Positions 8,184 to 16,351 of a stretch of 64,000 bases of DNA are shown one piece after another. The translations under genes were made by a program, and so were the position numbers. The notes below the pieces were generated by a model. It saw only the letters and a list, made by a program, of their open reading frames with translations, ran no database searches and was not told where the DNA came from. The stretch covers positions 310,001-374,000 of the forward strand of contig CAWDLE010000010.1 of NCBI GenBank assembly GCA_963803085.1. The letters are read 5' to 3'. This DNA is from JACVRW01 sp963803085. Lineage in GTDB: Bacteria > Actinomycetota > Thermoleophilia > Solirubrobacterales > Thermoleophilaceae. Each line of letters opens with the position of its first letter. Position 1 is the first letter of the stretch.

Positions 8184-8936
8184 CTAACGACGGGGCCGCC
8201 GTAAGCGATCGAGCCCGCGTCGGGGCTTCGGCTTGCGCCGGCTCCGGGCGAGCAATCCGCCACCCACACCAAGCGCTGCCAGCCCGGCAGCGATCAAGGT
8301 CGGCCGTGCCCGCAGCCGCCGGTACTCGTCCTCGACCTCCGGCCACAGCGTGCCCTCGATCAGGGTCGATGCTGCTTCCGGCGTCACCATCAGGTCCGAG
8401 ACCGGGATCGGCTCCGAGAACGCCACCTGCACCCGGCGCGGCACCGGGAAGCCGCCGCGGAAGAGCTTCTCCGTGCCGGTGATCGCGCAGGGCACGAGCG
8501 GGGCGCCGCTCTCGAGCGCCAGGCGGCCGGCGCCGCGGTGCGGGTGGCCGAGCTGGTCGGGGTCGCGCACGCGCGTGCCCTCCGGGAAGAGCGCCAGGAG
8601 GCCCCCCTGGCTCAGGATCACGCGGGCTGTCTCGAGCGCGTCCGCGTCGGCCTGGCCGCGCCGCACGGGGAACGCGCCGAGGCGCACCAGCAGGCGTCCA
8701 TAGCGCGCCTCGATCAGCTCGGTCTTCGCCATGAAGCGCAGGTGCCGGCGCGTGCAGACGCCGATGAAGAACGAGTCCAAGAAGCTCTTGTGGTTGGGCG
8801 CGATCACGGCCGCGCCCTCTGCCGGGATGTGCTCCGTCCCCGATATGTGCATGCGGAAATACAGGCGAAACAGCGGCGAGACGATCCCCCGCACCAACGC
8901 ATAGAGCCAGCGAGAAACGCCCTTCTCACGGGCCAT
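8184..8936 (-). CDS. 1-acylglycerol-3-phosphate O-acyltransferase (PlsC family)
   Basis: A 250-residue acyltransferase of phospholipid synthesis. The HX4D catalytic motif is NHKSFLDS (His49, Asp54) and the substrate-binding FPEGTR lies at about 118-123. A hydrophobic stretch at residues 10-30 may anchor it to the membrane. A second hydrophobic, glycine-rich stretch near the C-terminus is followed by an Arg/Lys-rich tail. ATG 8936 is preferred over upstream GTG 8960 because GAGGAAG sits eight bases before it as a strong ribosome-binding site. The gene probably forms an operon with nucS. Confidence 0.9.
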   Translation of the reverse strand: MAREKGVSRWLYALVRGIVSPLFRLYFRMHISGTEHIPAEGAAVIAPNHKSFLDSFFIGVCTRRHLRFMAKTELIEARYGRLLVRLGAFPVRRGQADADALETARVILSQGGLLALFPEGTRVRDPDQLGHPHRGAGRLALESGAPLVPCAITGTEKLFRGGFPVPRRVQVAFSEPIPVSDLMVTPEAASTLIEGTLWPEVEDEYRRLRARPTLIAAGLAALGVGGGLLARSRRKPKPRRGLDRLRRPRR

Positions 8937-8978
8937 CCGGTGGGCTTCCTCATTGCTCACCGGCCGGAAGCTACCGGC

Positions 8979-9003
8979 GTTTCCGGTCGTGCTAAGCGGG
9001 TAC
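8979..9003 (+). promoter_or_regulatory. sigma-B/sigma-F-type promoter of the csbD-like gene
   Basis: GTTT at 8979-8982, a 15-base spacer and GGGTAC at 8998-9003 match the general-stress promoter consensus of actinobacterial sigma-B/sigma-F factors (GTTT-N(14-17)-GGGTAY). Transcription would start around 9010, placing the ATG at 9013 almost at the 5' end, so the mRNA would be nearly leaderless. No Shine-Dalgarno sequence is seen before that ATG. The downstream gene belongs to a family known to depend on sigma-B in Bacillus. Confidence 0.6.
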
Positions 9004-9012
9004 GACGCAGCA

Positions 9013-9201
9013 ATGAGCATCATCGACAAGATCACGGGACGTGCGAAGAAGGCAGCCGGCGATGTCAGTGGCGATGGGTCGCTGCGGGCCCAGGGACGTC
9101 GCGAGGAGCGCAAGGGCGAGGAGAAGGAGAAGCTCGCCGAGGCCCAGGACCGCGCCGACGAGAAGGCTCAGGATGTGGCCGATCTCGAACGCCGCACCTA
9201 G
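9013..9201 (+). CDS. CsbD-like general stress protein
   Basis: A 62-residue, highly charged protein of the CsbD type. It begins MSIIDKITGRAKKAAGDVSG, the usual CsbD/mismatched-base-free small stress protein opening, and continues as a Lys/Glu-rich helical repeat (RREERKGEEKEKLAEAQD). CsbD proteins are small, soluble and abundant under general stress; their molecular role is unclear. ATG 9013 is chosen over a longer frame from 8953 because the family starts there and because the stress-type promoter lies at 8979-9003. Confidence 0.85.
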   Translation: MSIIDKITGRAKKAAGDVSGDGSLRAQGRREERKGEEKEKLAEAQDRADEKAQDVADLERRT

Positions 9202-9233
9202 CCGCGCGATAAACGATCATTTCGAAGTTCGGC

Positions 9234-9252
9234 GGGCGCCCTCGAGGCGCCC
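9234..9252 (+). terminator. GC-rich hairpin after the csbD-like gene
   Basis: GGGCGCC (9234-9240), loop CTCGA, GGCGCCC (9246-9252) form a perfect 7-bp stem located 32 bases after the stop codon. No T-run follows, so termination is plausible but unproven; it could also act on mRNA stability in the leader of the next gene. Confidence 0.35.
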
Positions 9253-9276
9253 GTCCATCTCCTTGCGGGCGTACCG

Positions 9277-10413
9277 ATGAACGGCCAGGGCAACACGTCG
9301 GCTCCCCAGGTCGTCTACCGGGCGGTGCTGCTCGGGGCGGCCCTGCTCCTGTTCGGCCTGCTGTTCCGCCAGCTCGTGACGCTCCTGCTGGCGATCCTCA
9401 TCACGGTGATCGTCGCGATCCCGCTCGCCGCCGCGGCGCGGCGCCTGGAGCGCTTCGGGATCCCGCGCCCGGTGGGCGCGCTCCTCGCCCTGCTCGCCGC
9501 CATCGGCACGCTCGGACTGATCATCTACCTGCTGATCCCGCCGTTCGTCGACCAGACGGACCGCTTCGTGGAGGACGTGCCGTCGATCGTCGACGACCTC
9601 GAGAAGGTCTACGCCGACGTGACGGGCCAGAGCGCGGGCGAGGTGGGCGACAAGGTTCAGAACTTCGTCGAGCGCTACACCGATCAGCCCGACCGCCTGA
9701 TCGGGCCGCTCACCTCGATCGGCCTGAACGTCGCCGGCGTGCTCGGCGCGCTCATCCTCATCCTGATCACGAGCTACTACATGGCGATCCGTCCCGAGCC
9801 CCTGGTCGAGGGGCTCGTGCGACTCGCGCCGCCACCGAGGCGCGAGCACATGAGGCAGGTGCTGAAGCGCATCCGCTCATCCTGGATCGGCTGGATGGAG
9901 GGCGTGGCGATCGACATGCTCGTGACCGGCGTGATGCTGTACGTCGCGCTCACGATCGTCGGCCTCGACTTCGCGATCTTCTTCGCCGTGCTCTCGGCTC
10001 TGCTCGTGGTCGTGCCCTACTTCGGCGCGATCGCGGGCGCGATCCCGCCCACGCTGTTCGCGCTCACCGATTCGCCCGGCAAGGCGATCCTCGTGCTGGG
10101 CGCGTACATCCTCGTCCAGCAGCTCGAGAGCAACGTCACGATCCCGATCGTCATGGCCCAGCGGGTGCGCCTGCACCCCGCAGTGATCGCCATTGGCGTC
10201 GTGGTGGTTGGCCAGCTGTTCGGGTTCGTCGGCCTCTTCGTGGCCGTGCCGATCCTCTCGCTGATCATCATCACGGTGGAGGAGTTCTGGGTGAAGCCCG
10301 TCGAGGAGGGCTACGCCGAGACGCGAAGAGCCGAGCTCGAGCTGCCCGAGCCTGTGGAGCAGCAACTCGCTCCCGGCGCCGGCGAGGCGCCACCGCTCAC
10401 GCCAGCTTCGTGA
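9277..10413 (+). CDS. AI-2E/PerM family membrane protein
   Basis: A 378-residue membrane protein of the AI-2E transporter (PerM, formerly UPF0118) superfamily. It has two to three helices at the N-terminus, an extended soluble loop of about 70 residues rich in Asp/Glu (VDQTDRFVEDVPSIVDDLEK...), and a C-terminal block of helices including PYFGAIAGAIPPTLFAL, LEsNVTIPIVM and a VGQLFGFVGLFVAVP segment, all typical of the family. Members export diverse small solutes or exchange ions; the substrate cannot be assigned. Its stop lies inside the end of a putative antisense micro-ORF (10397-10489). Confidence 0.88.
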   Translation: MNGQGNTSAPQVVYRAVLLGAALLLFGLLFRQLVTLLLAILITVIVAIPLAAAARRLERFGIPRPVGALLALLAAIGTLGLIIYLLIPPFVDQTDRFVEDVPSIVDDLEKVYADVTGQSAGEVGDKVQNFVERYTDQPDRLIGPLTSIGLNVAGVLGALILILITSYYMAIRPEPLVEGLVRLAPPPRREHMRQVLKRIRSSWIGWMEGVAIDMLVTGVMLYVALTIVGLDFAIFFAVLSALLVVVPYFGAIAGAIPPTLFALTDSPGKAILVLGAYILVQQLESNVTIPIVMAQRVRLHPAVIAIGVVVVGQLFGFVGLFVAVPILSLIIITVEEFWVKPVEEGYAETRRAELELPEPVEQQLAPGAGEAPPLTPAS

Positions 10414-10489
10414 TCGCAATCACCGCGCCGATCATCACGAAGATCACGATCAGGATCTGAACGACGATCCAGAAGCGCGGCTGCTGCAC
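10397..10489 (-). CDS. putative 30-residue single-helix membrane micropeptide
   Basis: A short leftward frame in the gap between the PerM-like gene and the response regulator encodes, from GTG 10489, MQQPRFW followed by about 22 strongly hydrophobic residues (IVVQILIVIFVMIGAVIAIT) and KLA-stop. The codons are the host's preferred ones (ATC, GTG, CTG, GCG). A weak GTAGGCG lies about 12 bases before the GTG. It begins 12 bases after the response-regulator stop and could be co-transcribed with it. There is no family match I can name; it is supported only by composition and position. Confidence 0.4.
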   Translation of the reverse strand: MQQPRFWIVVQILIVIFVMIGAVIAITKLA

Positions 10490-10500
10490 CGGCTGATCGC

Positions 10501-11127
10501 CTACTCGATGATCGCCTGACGCAGCGCGATCGCCACTGCGTGCACGCGCGTGTCTGCCTCGAGCTTGAGGATCGCGCGCTTGGTGTCCGACTTCACCGTC
10601 TCGGTGCTCAGCCCGATGCGACGTGCGACCTCCTCGGTGTGGAGGCCCTCCGCAAGCAGCTGGAGGATCTCGCGCTCGCGCTCGGAGAGCGGCGCGTCCG
10701 GCCCGACCTGCGACATCAGCAGCGCGGGCGAGAGCGACGGATCCACGAACGGCTTGCCGCCCGTGACGGTGCGGATCGCCCGCAGGAGGTCCTCCGGCGG
10801 CGAGCCCTTCATCACGTAACCGCGTGCGCCGGCGGCGATCGCGTCCGAGAGCAGGCGCTTGTCCCCGTAGGCCGAGAACATCACGGTCTTCACCTCGGGG
10901 GCCGCCTCAGCGATGCGCTTCACGGCCGAGATGCCGTCGATGCCCGGGAGCCGCACGTCCATGATCACGACCTCCGGGCGGAGGCGCTTCACGGCTTCGA
11001 TCACGTCCTCACCGTTCTCGACCGACCCAACGAGCTCGAGGTCCGGGGCCAGTCCGAACATGAGACCGAGTCCTTGCCGCACCGTCGGGTGATCGTCGAC
11101 GGCCATGCAACGGGTCAATGTGGACAT
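10501..11127 (-). CDS. NarL/LuxR-family response regulator
   Basis: A 208-residue two-component response regulator. The receiver domain has the acidic pair DDHP (residues 11-14), phospho-acceptor Asp57 in IMDVRLPG, and a conserved Lys in YVMKGS at about 107. The C-terminal LuxR-type helix-turn-helix (LSEREREILQLLAEG ... STETVKSDTKRAI) spans about 145-195. ATG 11127 gives a family-like six to ten residues before the DDHP; ATG 11106 would cut into the first strand. No cognate kinase is adjacent, so its partner is encoded elsewhere, possibly as an orphan pairing. An inverted repeat overlaps its start. Confidence 0.9.
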   Translation of the reverse strand: MSTLTRCMAVDDHPTVRQGLGLMFGLAPDLELVGSVENGEDVIEAVKRLRPEVVIMDVRLPGIDGISAVKRIAEAAPEVKTVMFSAYGDKRLLSDAIAAGARGYVMKGSPPEDLLRAIRTVTGGKPFVDPSLSPALLMSQVGPDAPLSEREREILQLLAEGLHTEEVARRIGLSTETVKSDTKRAILKLEADTRVHAVAIALRQAIIE

Positions 11128-11138
11128 CCACGTCCACA
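11119..11138. promoter_or_regulatory. inverted repeat TGTGGAC-N6-GTCCACA over the regulator start
   Basis: Seven-base arms with a six-base spacer form a perfect inverted repeat. It covers the response-regulator start codon and lies about 45 bp before the divergent universal stress gene. This is the layout expected of an autoregulatory operator that also touches the neighbour, but no protein can be assigned to it. Confidence 0.35.
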
Positions 11139-11171
11139 CTAGTGCCTGGGCCACGAAAGGGCCATCCCCCA

Positions 11172-11177
11172 TATAGT
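11172..11177 (+). promoter_or_regulatory. -10-like TATAGT before the usp gene
   Basis: TATAGT ends six bases before GTG 11184, so transcription would begin at or next to the start codon. This fits leaderless mRNA, which is common in actinobacteria. No convincing -35 element is visible and no Shine-Dalgarno sequence precedes the GTG. Confidence 0.35.
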
Positions 11178-11183
11178 CGACCC

Positions 11184-11627
11184 GTGTTCACTTCCATGGT
11201 CGTAGGAACGGATGGCTCTGAGACCGCAGGTGAGGCAGTGCGCCAGGCGTCAGAGCTTGCAAAGAGCGTCGGGGCGAAGGTTCACCTGGTCAGCGCCTAC
11301 GAGCCGGTGCCCGAGGGGCGCCTGCGCGAGGAGCGCCAGGATGTGCCGGGTGACCTCCAGTGGATGGTCAATCCACGCGAGGACGTGAGCGACACGCTCG
11401 AAAGTGCGGCCGCCTCACTCCGCGAGAACGGCGTCAACGTCGAGACTCACGCGCGCGAGGGCGATCCCGCGGATGCGATCCTCGACGTAGCCGAAGAGGA
11501 GAACGCCGACCTCATCGTCGTCGGCAACAAGGGAATGACCGGCGCCAAGCGCTTTCTGCTCGGCAGCGTGCCGAACAAGGTCTCGCATCACGCTCCCTGC
11601 AGCGTGATGATCATCCGGACCACCTAG
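11184..11627 (+). CDS. universal stress protein (UspA family)
   Basis: A 147-residue single-domain Usp protein. It opens SMVVGTDGSETAGEAV, with the Asp of the nucleotide pocket. The C-terminal ATP-binding signature reads VGNKGMTGAKRFLLGS (G-x2-G-x9-GS), so it should be an ATP-binding type, and ends PCSVMIIR. GTG 11184 is used; ATG 11196 would remove the first strand. It is divergent from the response regulator and convergent with the subtilase gene, whose stop overlaps by four bases. Usp proteins support survival in starvation or oxidative stress. Confidence 0.9.
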   Translation: MFTSMVVGTDGSETAGEAVRQASELAKSVGAKVHLVSAYEPVPEGRLREERQDVPGDLQWMVNPREDVSDTLESAAASLRENGVNVETHAREGDPADAILDVAEEENADLIVVGNKGMTGAKRFLLGSVPNKVSHHAPCSVMIIRTT

Positions 11628-12943
11628 CGCAGAGCGGCCGCCGCGTCCACTAGGCCCGCGCCGTAGCGGTCCGGCCGGTCGGTCGGCCGAGCCGTGGCCT
11701 CGAGGTGCCGCTCTAGGTCGGCCGGGCTCGGGTGCTCGCCCAGCCGTTTTGTGGCGATCACAAGCGCTGCGATCGCGGCGACATGCGGGCTCGCCATGGA
11801 CGTGCCCTCGTAGTCGCGCGGGAACCCGAACCGCTGAACAAGTCGTTCGTCTTTGAAGGTCTCCTGCACGATCGGCCTGGCAGCCGAATTCCGATTGCAA
11901 TGCGCGGCGTCCCAGACGCCGCGGGAGCGGGCCACGTCGGGGCCGCCGCCGGGCGCCATCAGGTCGAGGTCGTTTCCGGCGTTCGAGTACTCGGCCTGGC
12001 AGCCCGTGATCGTGGTCGCGCCCACTGCGAGGACCGAGGTGACGCGCGCGGGGTACACCACATGACGCCTGGGGGCGAAATCGTCGTGGTTCCCCGCGGC
12101 CCCCACAACGAGGACGCCGCGGCGGTCCGCAAATTGGATCGCCCTGACCACGTCGGGGATCTCGGCAGCCCTCACGTAGGGGGGAAACTCGAGCGACAGG
12201 TTGATCACGTCCGCGCCCCGGCGAGCGGCGTATCGGATTGCGCGCGCGATGTCAGCGGAATCGCCCTCGCCGTAGCCGTCGAGCACGCGCAGCGGCATGA
12301 TCTTGGCGTTGTAGGCAATGCCCGCCGTGCCGAGGGCATTGTTTGTGGCCTGCGCGATCGTGCCGGCCACATGCGTGCCGTGGCCGTAGGCGTCGTTCGG
12401 ATGGCGGTCGCGTTCGAGGAAGTCGTACGGGTGGACGAACGTCGAGCGGCGGAGGTCCGGGGCGCGTCGGTAGCGGCCGTAGCGTTCGAACGCGACGCCG
12501 CTGTCTATCACGGCGACGACGGCCCCGCGACCGCCTGGCGCGCCGCGCGCCTCGGCGAGTGCCCACGCTTCGGGTGCGTTGATGCCGTTGCTGCCGAAGA
12601 GGTTCCACTGGAGCCGGAACTCGGGGTCGTTCGGCGCCACCTGGGCGGCATGCGCGCGCCAGTTCGGCACCGCGTACTTCACGTTGGGGTCGTTCCGAAG
12701 CTCGGCGATCGTCTCGCGCACCGAGTCGCCGTCGTCGATAACGAGCTGCTCGGAGCCTCCCGGGAGCGCCGAAGCGGGCTCCGTGCCCGCCTCGGCGGCC
12801 ACCTGGGCCGCCACGCCGCCGCCCGTGCCCGCCTCGTAGCGGACGATCACCTCGTCGGGCACGTAATCAGCCGCCCGCGCGGCGGCGGGAACGAGCAGCG
12901 CGAGCGAAAGGGCGGCTAGGAGGAGGGGGAGGCGAATCGGCAT
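11624..12943 (-). CDS. secreted subtilisin-like serine protease (S8)
   Basis: A 439-residue subtilase. A cleavable signal peptide is evident (MPIRLPLLLAALSLALLVPAAARA) followed by a short propeptide-like region. The catalytic triad is in place: Asp in AVIDSGV (about 146), His in GHGTHVAG (about 190) and Ser in GTSMASPH (about 379). The length fits a single catalytic domain with no C-terminal attachment region. It starts at ATG 12943, with a divergent dehydrogenase gene starting about 60 bp away. The protein is exported and probably degrades extracellular protein. Confidence 0.93.
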   Translation of the reverse strand: MPIRLPLLLAALSLALLVPAAARAADYVPDEVIVRYEAGTGGGVAAQVAAEAGTEPASALPGGSEQLVIDDGDSVRETIAELRNDPNVKYAVPNWRAHAAQVAPNDPEFRLQWNLFGSNGINAPEAWALAEARGAPGGRGAVVAVIDSGVAFERYGRYRRAPDLRRSTFVHPYDFLERDRHPNDAYGHGTHVAGTIAQATNNALGTAGIAYNAKIMPLRVLDGYGEGDSADIARAIRYAARRGADVINLSLEFPPYVRAAEIPDVVRAIQFADRRGVLVVGAAGNHDDFAPRRHVVYPARVTSVLAVGATTITGCQAEYSNAGNDLDLMAPGGGPDVARSRGVWDAAHCNRNSAARPIVQETFKDERLVQRFGFPRDYEGTSMASPHVAAIAALVIATKRLGEHPSPADLERHLEATARPTDRPDRYGAGLVDAAAALR

Positions 12944-13002
12944 TGGGTTACGGTGGGCTCCGGAGTGTACGAACGCAGGAACAAATTGCCCACGCGGAAG
13001 TT

Positions 13003-14106
13003 GTGACGATCTGTGTAACTGGCGCCACTGGGTTTATCGGCGCGCACGTGGCCCGACTTGCGTCCGACGTCGGTCCAGTGCGCGTCACATACCGAGACGA
13101 GGGCCGCCTCACACGCCTGGGTGACATCGAGGTCGACCCGATTCGCGCTGACGTACTGGACCGGGCGGCGCTCCGGCGCGCGTTCCGCGGCTGCGACACG
13201 GTGTTCCACTGCGCCGGCTTCGTCGGATCGCACCCGGCCGAGCGCGTCTGGGAAGTGAACGCGCTCGCACCGCGCATAGCGGTGGAGGCAGCTGCCGCCG
13301 AGGGCGTCCGGCGAGTGGTGGTGACCTCGAGCGTGGCGGGCATCGGCCCGGCCCCGCCCGGTGTGGTGGGCACCGAGGACGACTTCTACCGCGGCGGTGG
13401 TCTCGGAATGGCCTATCCCGACGCAAAGCACGAGGGCGAGGCGGAGGCCCTGGCGGCGGGCGTGCGCACCGACGTGGAGGTGGTGATCGTGAACCCCTCG
13501 TACGTGTTCGGCGTGCCCGTGGACCGCAGCGCGCCGGGCGAGACCTCCACACGCATGATCGGGAGCTACATGCGCGGGCGGCTGCCGGCGCTCGTGGACG
13601 GCGCCACCAATGTCGTGGACGTGCGCGACGTTGCCAAGGGGCACCTGCTCGCGGCCGAGCGCGGCACGCCCGGTGAGCGCTACGTGCTCGGAGGGCATGA
13701 CATCGGCTGGACCGAGCTGTTCGAGCGCGTGGCCGAGCTCTCGGGCGTGCGCCACCCCCTGCTCGTGCTGCCCACGGAGGCGGGTGCAATCGCGCGCGCG
13801 GCTGAGGCGGCCGGCCTGTCGGGCCCGATCTCAGCGGAGGGTCTGGTCCTCATGGCGCAGAACTGGCGCTACTCGTCGCGCAAGGCGCGGCGCGAGCTTG
13901 GCTACCGAGCCCGCGGCCTCGAGCGCACGCTAACCGACACGATCGACTGGTACCGGGAGCTGATCGACAGCGGCGCGTTCGGCGGCGGTCGTCCCTCCGC
14001 TCTCTCGCTCGCCGCCGCGGGGATGCGCGTGGCGGATCGCACCGGCGCACTCGGCGTGCTGCGGGTTGCCGAGCGCTACGTGGGCCGCAGGATGCTGGCG
14101 CCGTGA
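13003..14106 (+). CDS. NAD-dependent epimerase/dehydratase family protein
   Basis: An extended-SDR protein of 367 residues from GTG 13003. The N-terminal Rossmann motif is TGATGFIGAH (G-x2-G-x2-G), and the active site reads YPDAKHEGE (Y-x3-K), preceded by VTSSVAGIG. It resembles dihydroflavonol-4-reductase/3-beta-hydroxysteroid dehydrogenase-type members rather than sugar epimerases. GTG 13003 is chosen because the family begins within a few residues of the TGATG motif, although a longer frame starts at 12943. The natural substrate is unknown. Its stop overlaps the GTG of tadA by four bases. Confidence 0.85.
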   Translation: MTICVTGATGFIGAHVARLASDVGPVRVTYRDEGRLTRLGDIEVDPIRADVLDRAALRRAFRGCDTVFHCAGFVGSHPAERVWEVNALAPRIAVEAAAAEGVRRVVVTSSVAGIGPAPPGVVGTEDDFYRGGGLGMAYPDAKHEGEAEALAAGVRTDVEVVIVNPSYVFGVPVDRSAPGETSTRMIGSYMRGRLPALVDGATNVVDVRDVAKGHLLAAERGTPGERYVLGGHDIGWTELFERVAELSGVRHPLLVLPTEAGAIARAAEAAGLSGPISAEGLVLMAQNWRYSSRKARRELGYRARGLERTLTDTIDWYRELIDSGAFGGGRPSALSLAAAGMRVADRTGALGVLRVAERYVGRRMLAP

Positions 14107-14573
14107 ACGTGAGCCCGGGGCTGTTCCCGCGCGACGAGTACTACATGCGGCTCGCGCTGCGCGAGGCCGAGCGCGCGCTCGACCACGACGACGTGCCGAT
14201 CGGCGCCGTGATCGTGCACGACGGCGAGGTGATCGCAGCGGCCCGCAACGAGCGCGAGCTCCGCCGCGACCCGACGGCGCACGCGGAGATCCTCGCCCTG
14301 CGCGAAGCCGCGGCCCGCCTGGACAGCTGGCGTCTGCTCGACACGGTGCTGTACGTGACCCTCGAGCCGTGCGCGATGTGCGCCGGAGCGATCGTGCTCG
14401 CGCGTGTTCCGCGGGTGGTCTACGGCACGGATGATCCCAAGGCTGGAGCGGCCGGAAGCGTGCTCGACGTGCTCGCCGAGCCACGTCTCAACCACCGCCC
14501 GGCGGTGGCGCGTGGCCTGCTCGCCGAGGAGGCCGCCGCATTGCTGCGCGCATTCTTCGCGTCCAGACGATAG
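14103..14573 (+). CDS. tadA: tRNA-specific adenosine deaminase TadA
   Basis: A 156-residue zinc-dependent deaminase that converts A34 to inosine in tRNA-Arg(ACG). The catalytic HAE is at residues 60-62 and the zinc ligands are in EPCAMC (Cys90, Cys93). ARVPRVVYG follows, as in TadA. The GTG at 14103 overlaps the end of the dehydrogenase gene. The gene is followed by a c-di-GMP signalling gene, with which it has no evident link. Confidence 0.93.
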   Translation: MNVSPGLFPRDEYYMRLALREAERALDHDDVPIGAVIVHDGEVIAAARNERELRRDPTAHAEILALREAAARLDSWRLLDTVLYVTLEPCAMCAGAIVLARVPRVVYGTDDPKAGAAGSVLDVLAEPRLNHRPAVARGLLAEEAAALLRAFFASRR

Positions 14574-14603
14574 ATCTGGGGGCTTTTGCCGATAAAAGAG
14601 GCA

Positions 14604-16328
14604 ATGTCCGTGGATCCCAAGGCGATCCTCCAGCGGATCGAGTCCACATACGGCCCCCTTGCCGAGGGGGTCCCCTCCGTCGCCTACGTCTATGAGCCGG
14701 GCGTGAACGGGCAATGCCTGTACATCAGCCCATCGATCGAGCGTGTCCTGGGTTACCCCCAGGAGGCCTGGATCGAAGACGGCGGCCTCTGGGACCGGCT
14801 GCTTCATCCGGAGGACGCCGACCGTGTGATCTCGAACGAGCTGGACTGCGCCGAGTCTGGCGAGGCACTCGTCCAGGAGTACCGCATCAGCCGCGCGGAC
14901 GGACGCTTCGTGTGGATCCGCGACGAGATGACGGTCGTGCGCGGCGAGTCGGAGCGGGAGGAGCCGCTCTTCTTCGGGGTCTTTCTCGACGTGTCGGACC
15001 GCAAGCGCATGGAGGCCGAGCTCGAGCGCCTCGCGCTCTACGACTCGCTCACCGGGCTGCCCAACCGCGCCCTCTTCGGTGACCGGCTCACACACGCGAT
15101 CGATCGCCGCGGGCGCAGTCACGCCACCGCCGTCTACTTCCTCGACGTCGACCGCTTCAAGCGGATCAACGACAGCCTCGGCCACCGCGCCGGCGACGAG
15201 GTCCTCCGCGAGGTGGCCGCGCGCATCCAGCGCACGCTGCGCCCGGAGGACACCGTGGCTCGCTTCGGCGGCGACGAGTTCACCGTCCTCTGCGAGGCGG
15301 TCGGCGGCGTGCTCGAGGCGGTTGGTGTTGCCGACCGCCTTCAGCGCGAGCTTGCCGAACCGGTCTACGCGGGCGGCGCAGAGCTGCGCCTCAGCGCGAG
15401 CATCGGCATCGCGATGGCCGAGCCTGGCGACGAGATGAACGCCGGGCGCCTGGTGGAGGACGCCGACGCGGCGATGTACCGGGCTAAGGAGCGCGGCGGC
15501 GCGCGCACCGAGCTGTTCGACATGGCGATGCGCGAGCGCGCCGTCGAGGAGCTGTCAATCGAGCAGGAGCTTCAGCACGGACTCGAGCTCGGCGAGCTGC
15601 GGCTCTTCTACCAACCGCTCGTGGCCCTCGACACCGGCGAGATGGTCGGCGCCGAGGCGCTGATCCGCTGGGAGCACCCCGAGCGCGGGCTGCTCACGCC
15701 CGACAAGTTCCTTCCCGTCGCCGAGGAGAGCGGCCTGATCGTGCAGGTGGGCGCGTGGGCAGTCGGCGAGGCGTGCCGGCGGCTGCGCGACTGGGACCGT
15801 CGCAACGGCCACGGCTCGCCGTTCACCCTCGCGGTGAACCTGAGCGCGCGTGAGCTGACTCACCCCGACGTGGTGACCACCGTCCTGAACGCCGTGCGCC
15901 GCTCGGCTCTCGACCCGCACCGGCTCACCATCGAGGTGACCGAGAGCACCGCGATGGCCGACCGCGAGACAGGCTTCCGCGCCCTTCGCGAGCTGAGCGC
16001 GGCCGGCGTGCGCATCGCCATCGACGACTTCGGGACCGGCTACTCGTCGCTCGACCACCTGCGCGAGATGCCCGCCGACATCCTCAAGATCGACCGCTCC
16101 TTCGTGGCCGGGATGGCAGCGAACTCACCCGACTCGGCGCTCGTGGCGGCCGCAATCGCGATGGGCCGCGCCCTCGAGATGGAGGTCGTGGCCGAGGGGA
16201 TCGAGACCAGCGAGCAGGTGGCCGACCTCCGAGAGCTCGGCTGCCCGCTCGGCCAGGGCTTCCTCTTCGCCCGACCGCTGCCCCCCGAGGAGCTCGACGG
16301 GCTCCTCGAAGCCGACGTTCCTTTCTAG
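14604..16328 (+). CDS. PAS-GGDEF-EAL cyclic-di-GMP protein
   Basis: A 574-residue cytoplasmic protein. A PAS/PAC sensor occupies about 20-135 (YISPSIERVLGYPQEAW ... RFVWIRDEMTVVR ... FFGVFLDVSDRKR). The GGDEF domain has intact FGGDEF at about 222-226, with the inhibitory RPED five residues upstream. The EAL domain carries EALIRW (about 350), NLSARE, DDFGTGYSSL and AEGIET, so both cyclase and phosphodiesterase sites look competent. There are no membrane segments. ATG 14604 is used; a TTG 18 bases upstream is an alternative. tRNA-Ser(CGA) follows. Confidence 0.93.
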   Translation: MSVDPKAILQRIESTYGPLAEGVPSVAYVYEPGVNGQCLYISPSIERVLGYPQEAWIEDGGLWDRLLHPEDADRVISNELDCAESGEALVQEYRISRADGRFVWIRDEMTVVRGESEREEPLFFGVFLDVSDRKRMEAELERLALYDSLTGLPNRALFGDRLTHAIDRRGRSHATAVYFLDVDRFKRINDSLGHRAGDEVLREVAARIQRTLRPEDTVARFGGDEFTVLCEAVGGVLEAVGVADRLQRELAEPVYAGGAELRLSASIGIAMAEPGDEMNAGRLVEDADAAMYRAKERGGARTELFDMAMRERAVEELSIEQELQHGLELGELRLFYQPLVALDTGEMVGAEALIRWEHPERGLLTPDKFLPVAEESGLIVQVGAWAVGEACRRLRDWDRRNGHGSPFTLAVNLSARELTHPDVVTTVLNAVRRSALDPHRLTIEVTESTAMADRETGFRALRELSAAGVRIAIDDFGTGYSSLDHLREMPADILKIDRSFVAGMAANSPDSALVAAAIAMGRALEMEVVAEGIETSEQVADLRELGCPLGQGFLFARPLPPEELDGLLEADVPF

Positions 16329-16334
16329 CGTCCC

Positions 16335-16340
16335 TATCAT
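16335..16340 (+). promoter_or_regulatory. -10-like TATCAT of tRNA-Ser(CGA)
   Basis: TATCAT ends eleven bases before the 5' end of the tRNA. No good -35 hexamer is seen about 17 bases upstream, within the end of the preceding gene. Confidence 0.3.
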
Positions 16341-16351
16341 CTCCACCGCTT

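Noticed and set aside
14584..14600. Short inverted repeat CTTTT...AAAAG before the PAS-GGDEF-EAL start
   Set aside because: Five-base AT stem; too weak for a riboswitch, and no c-di-GMP riboswitch core is present.
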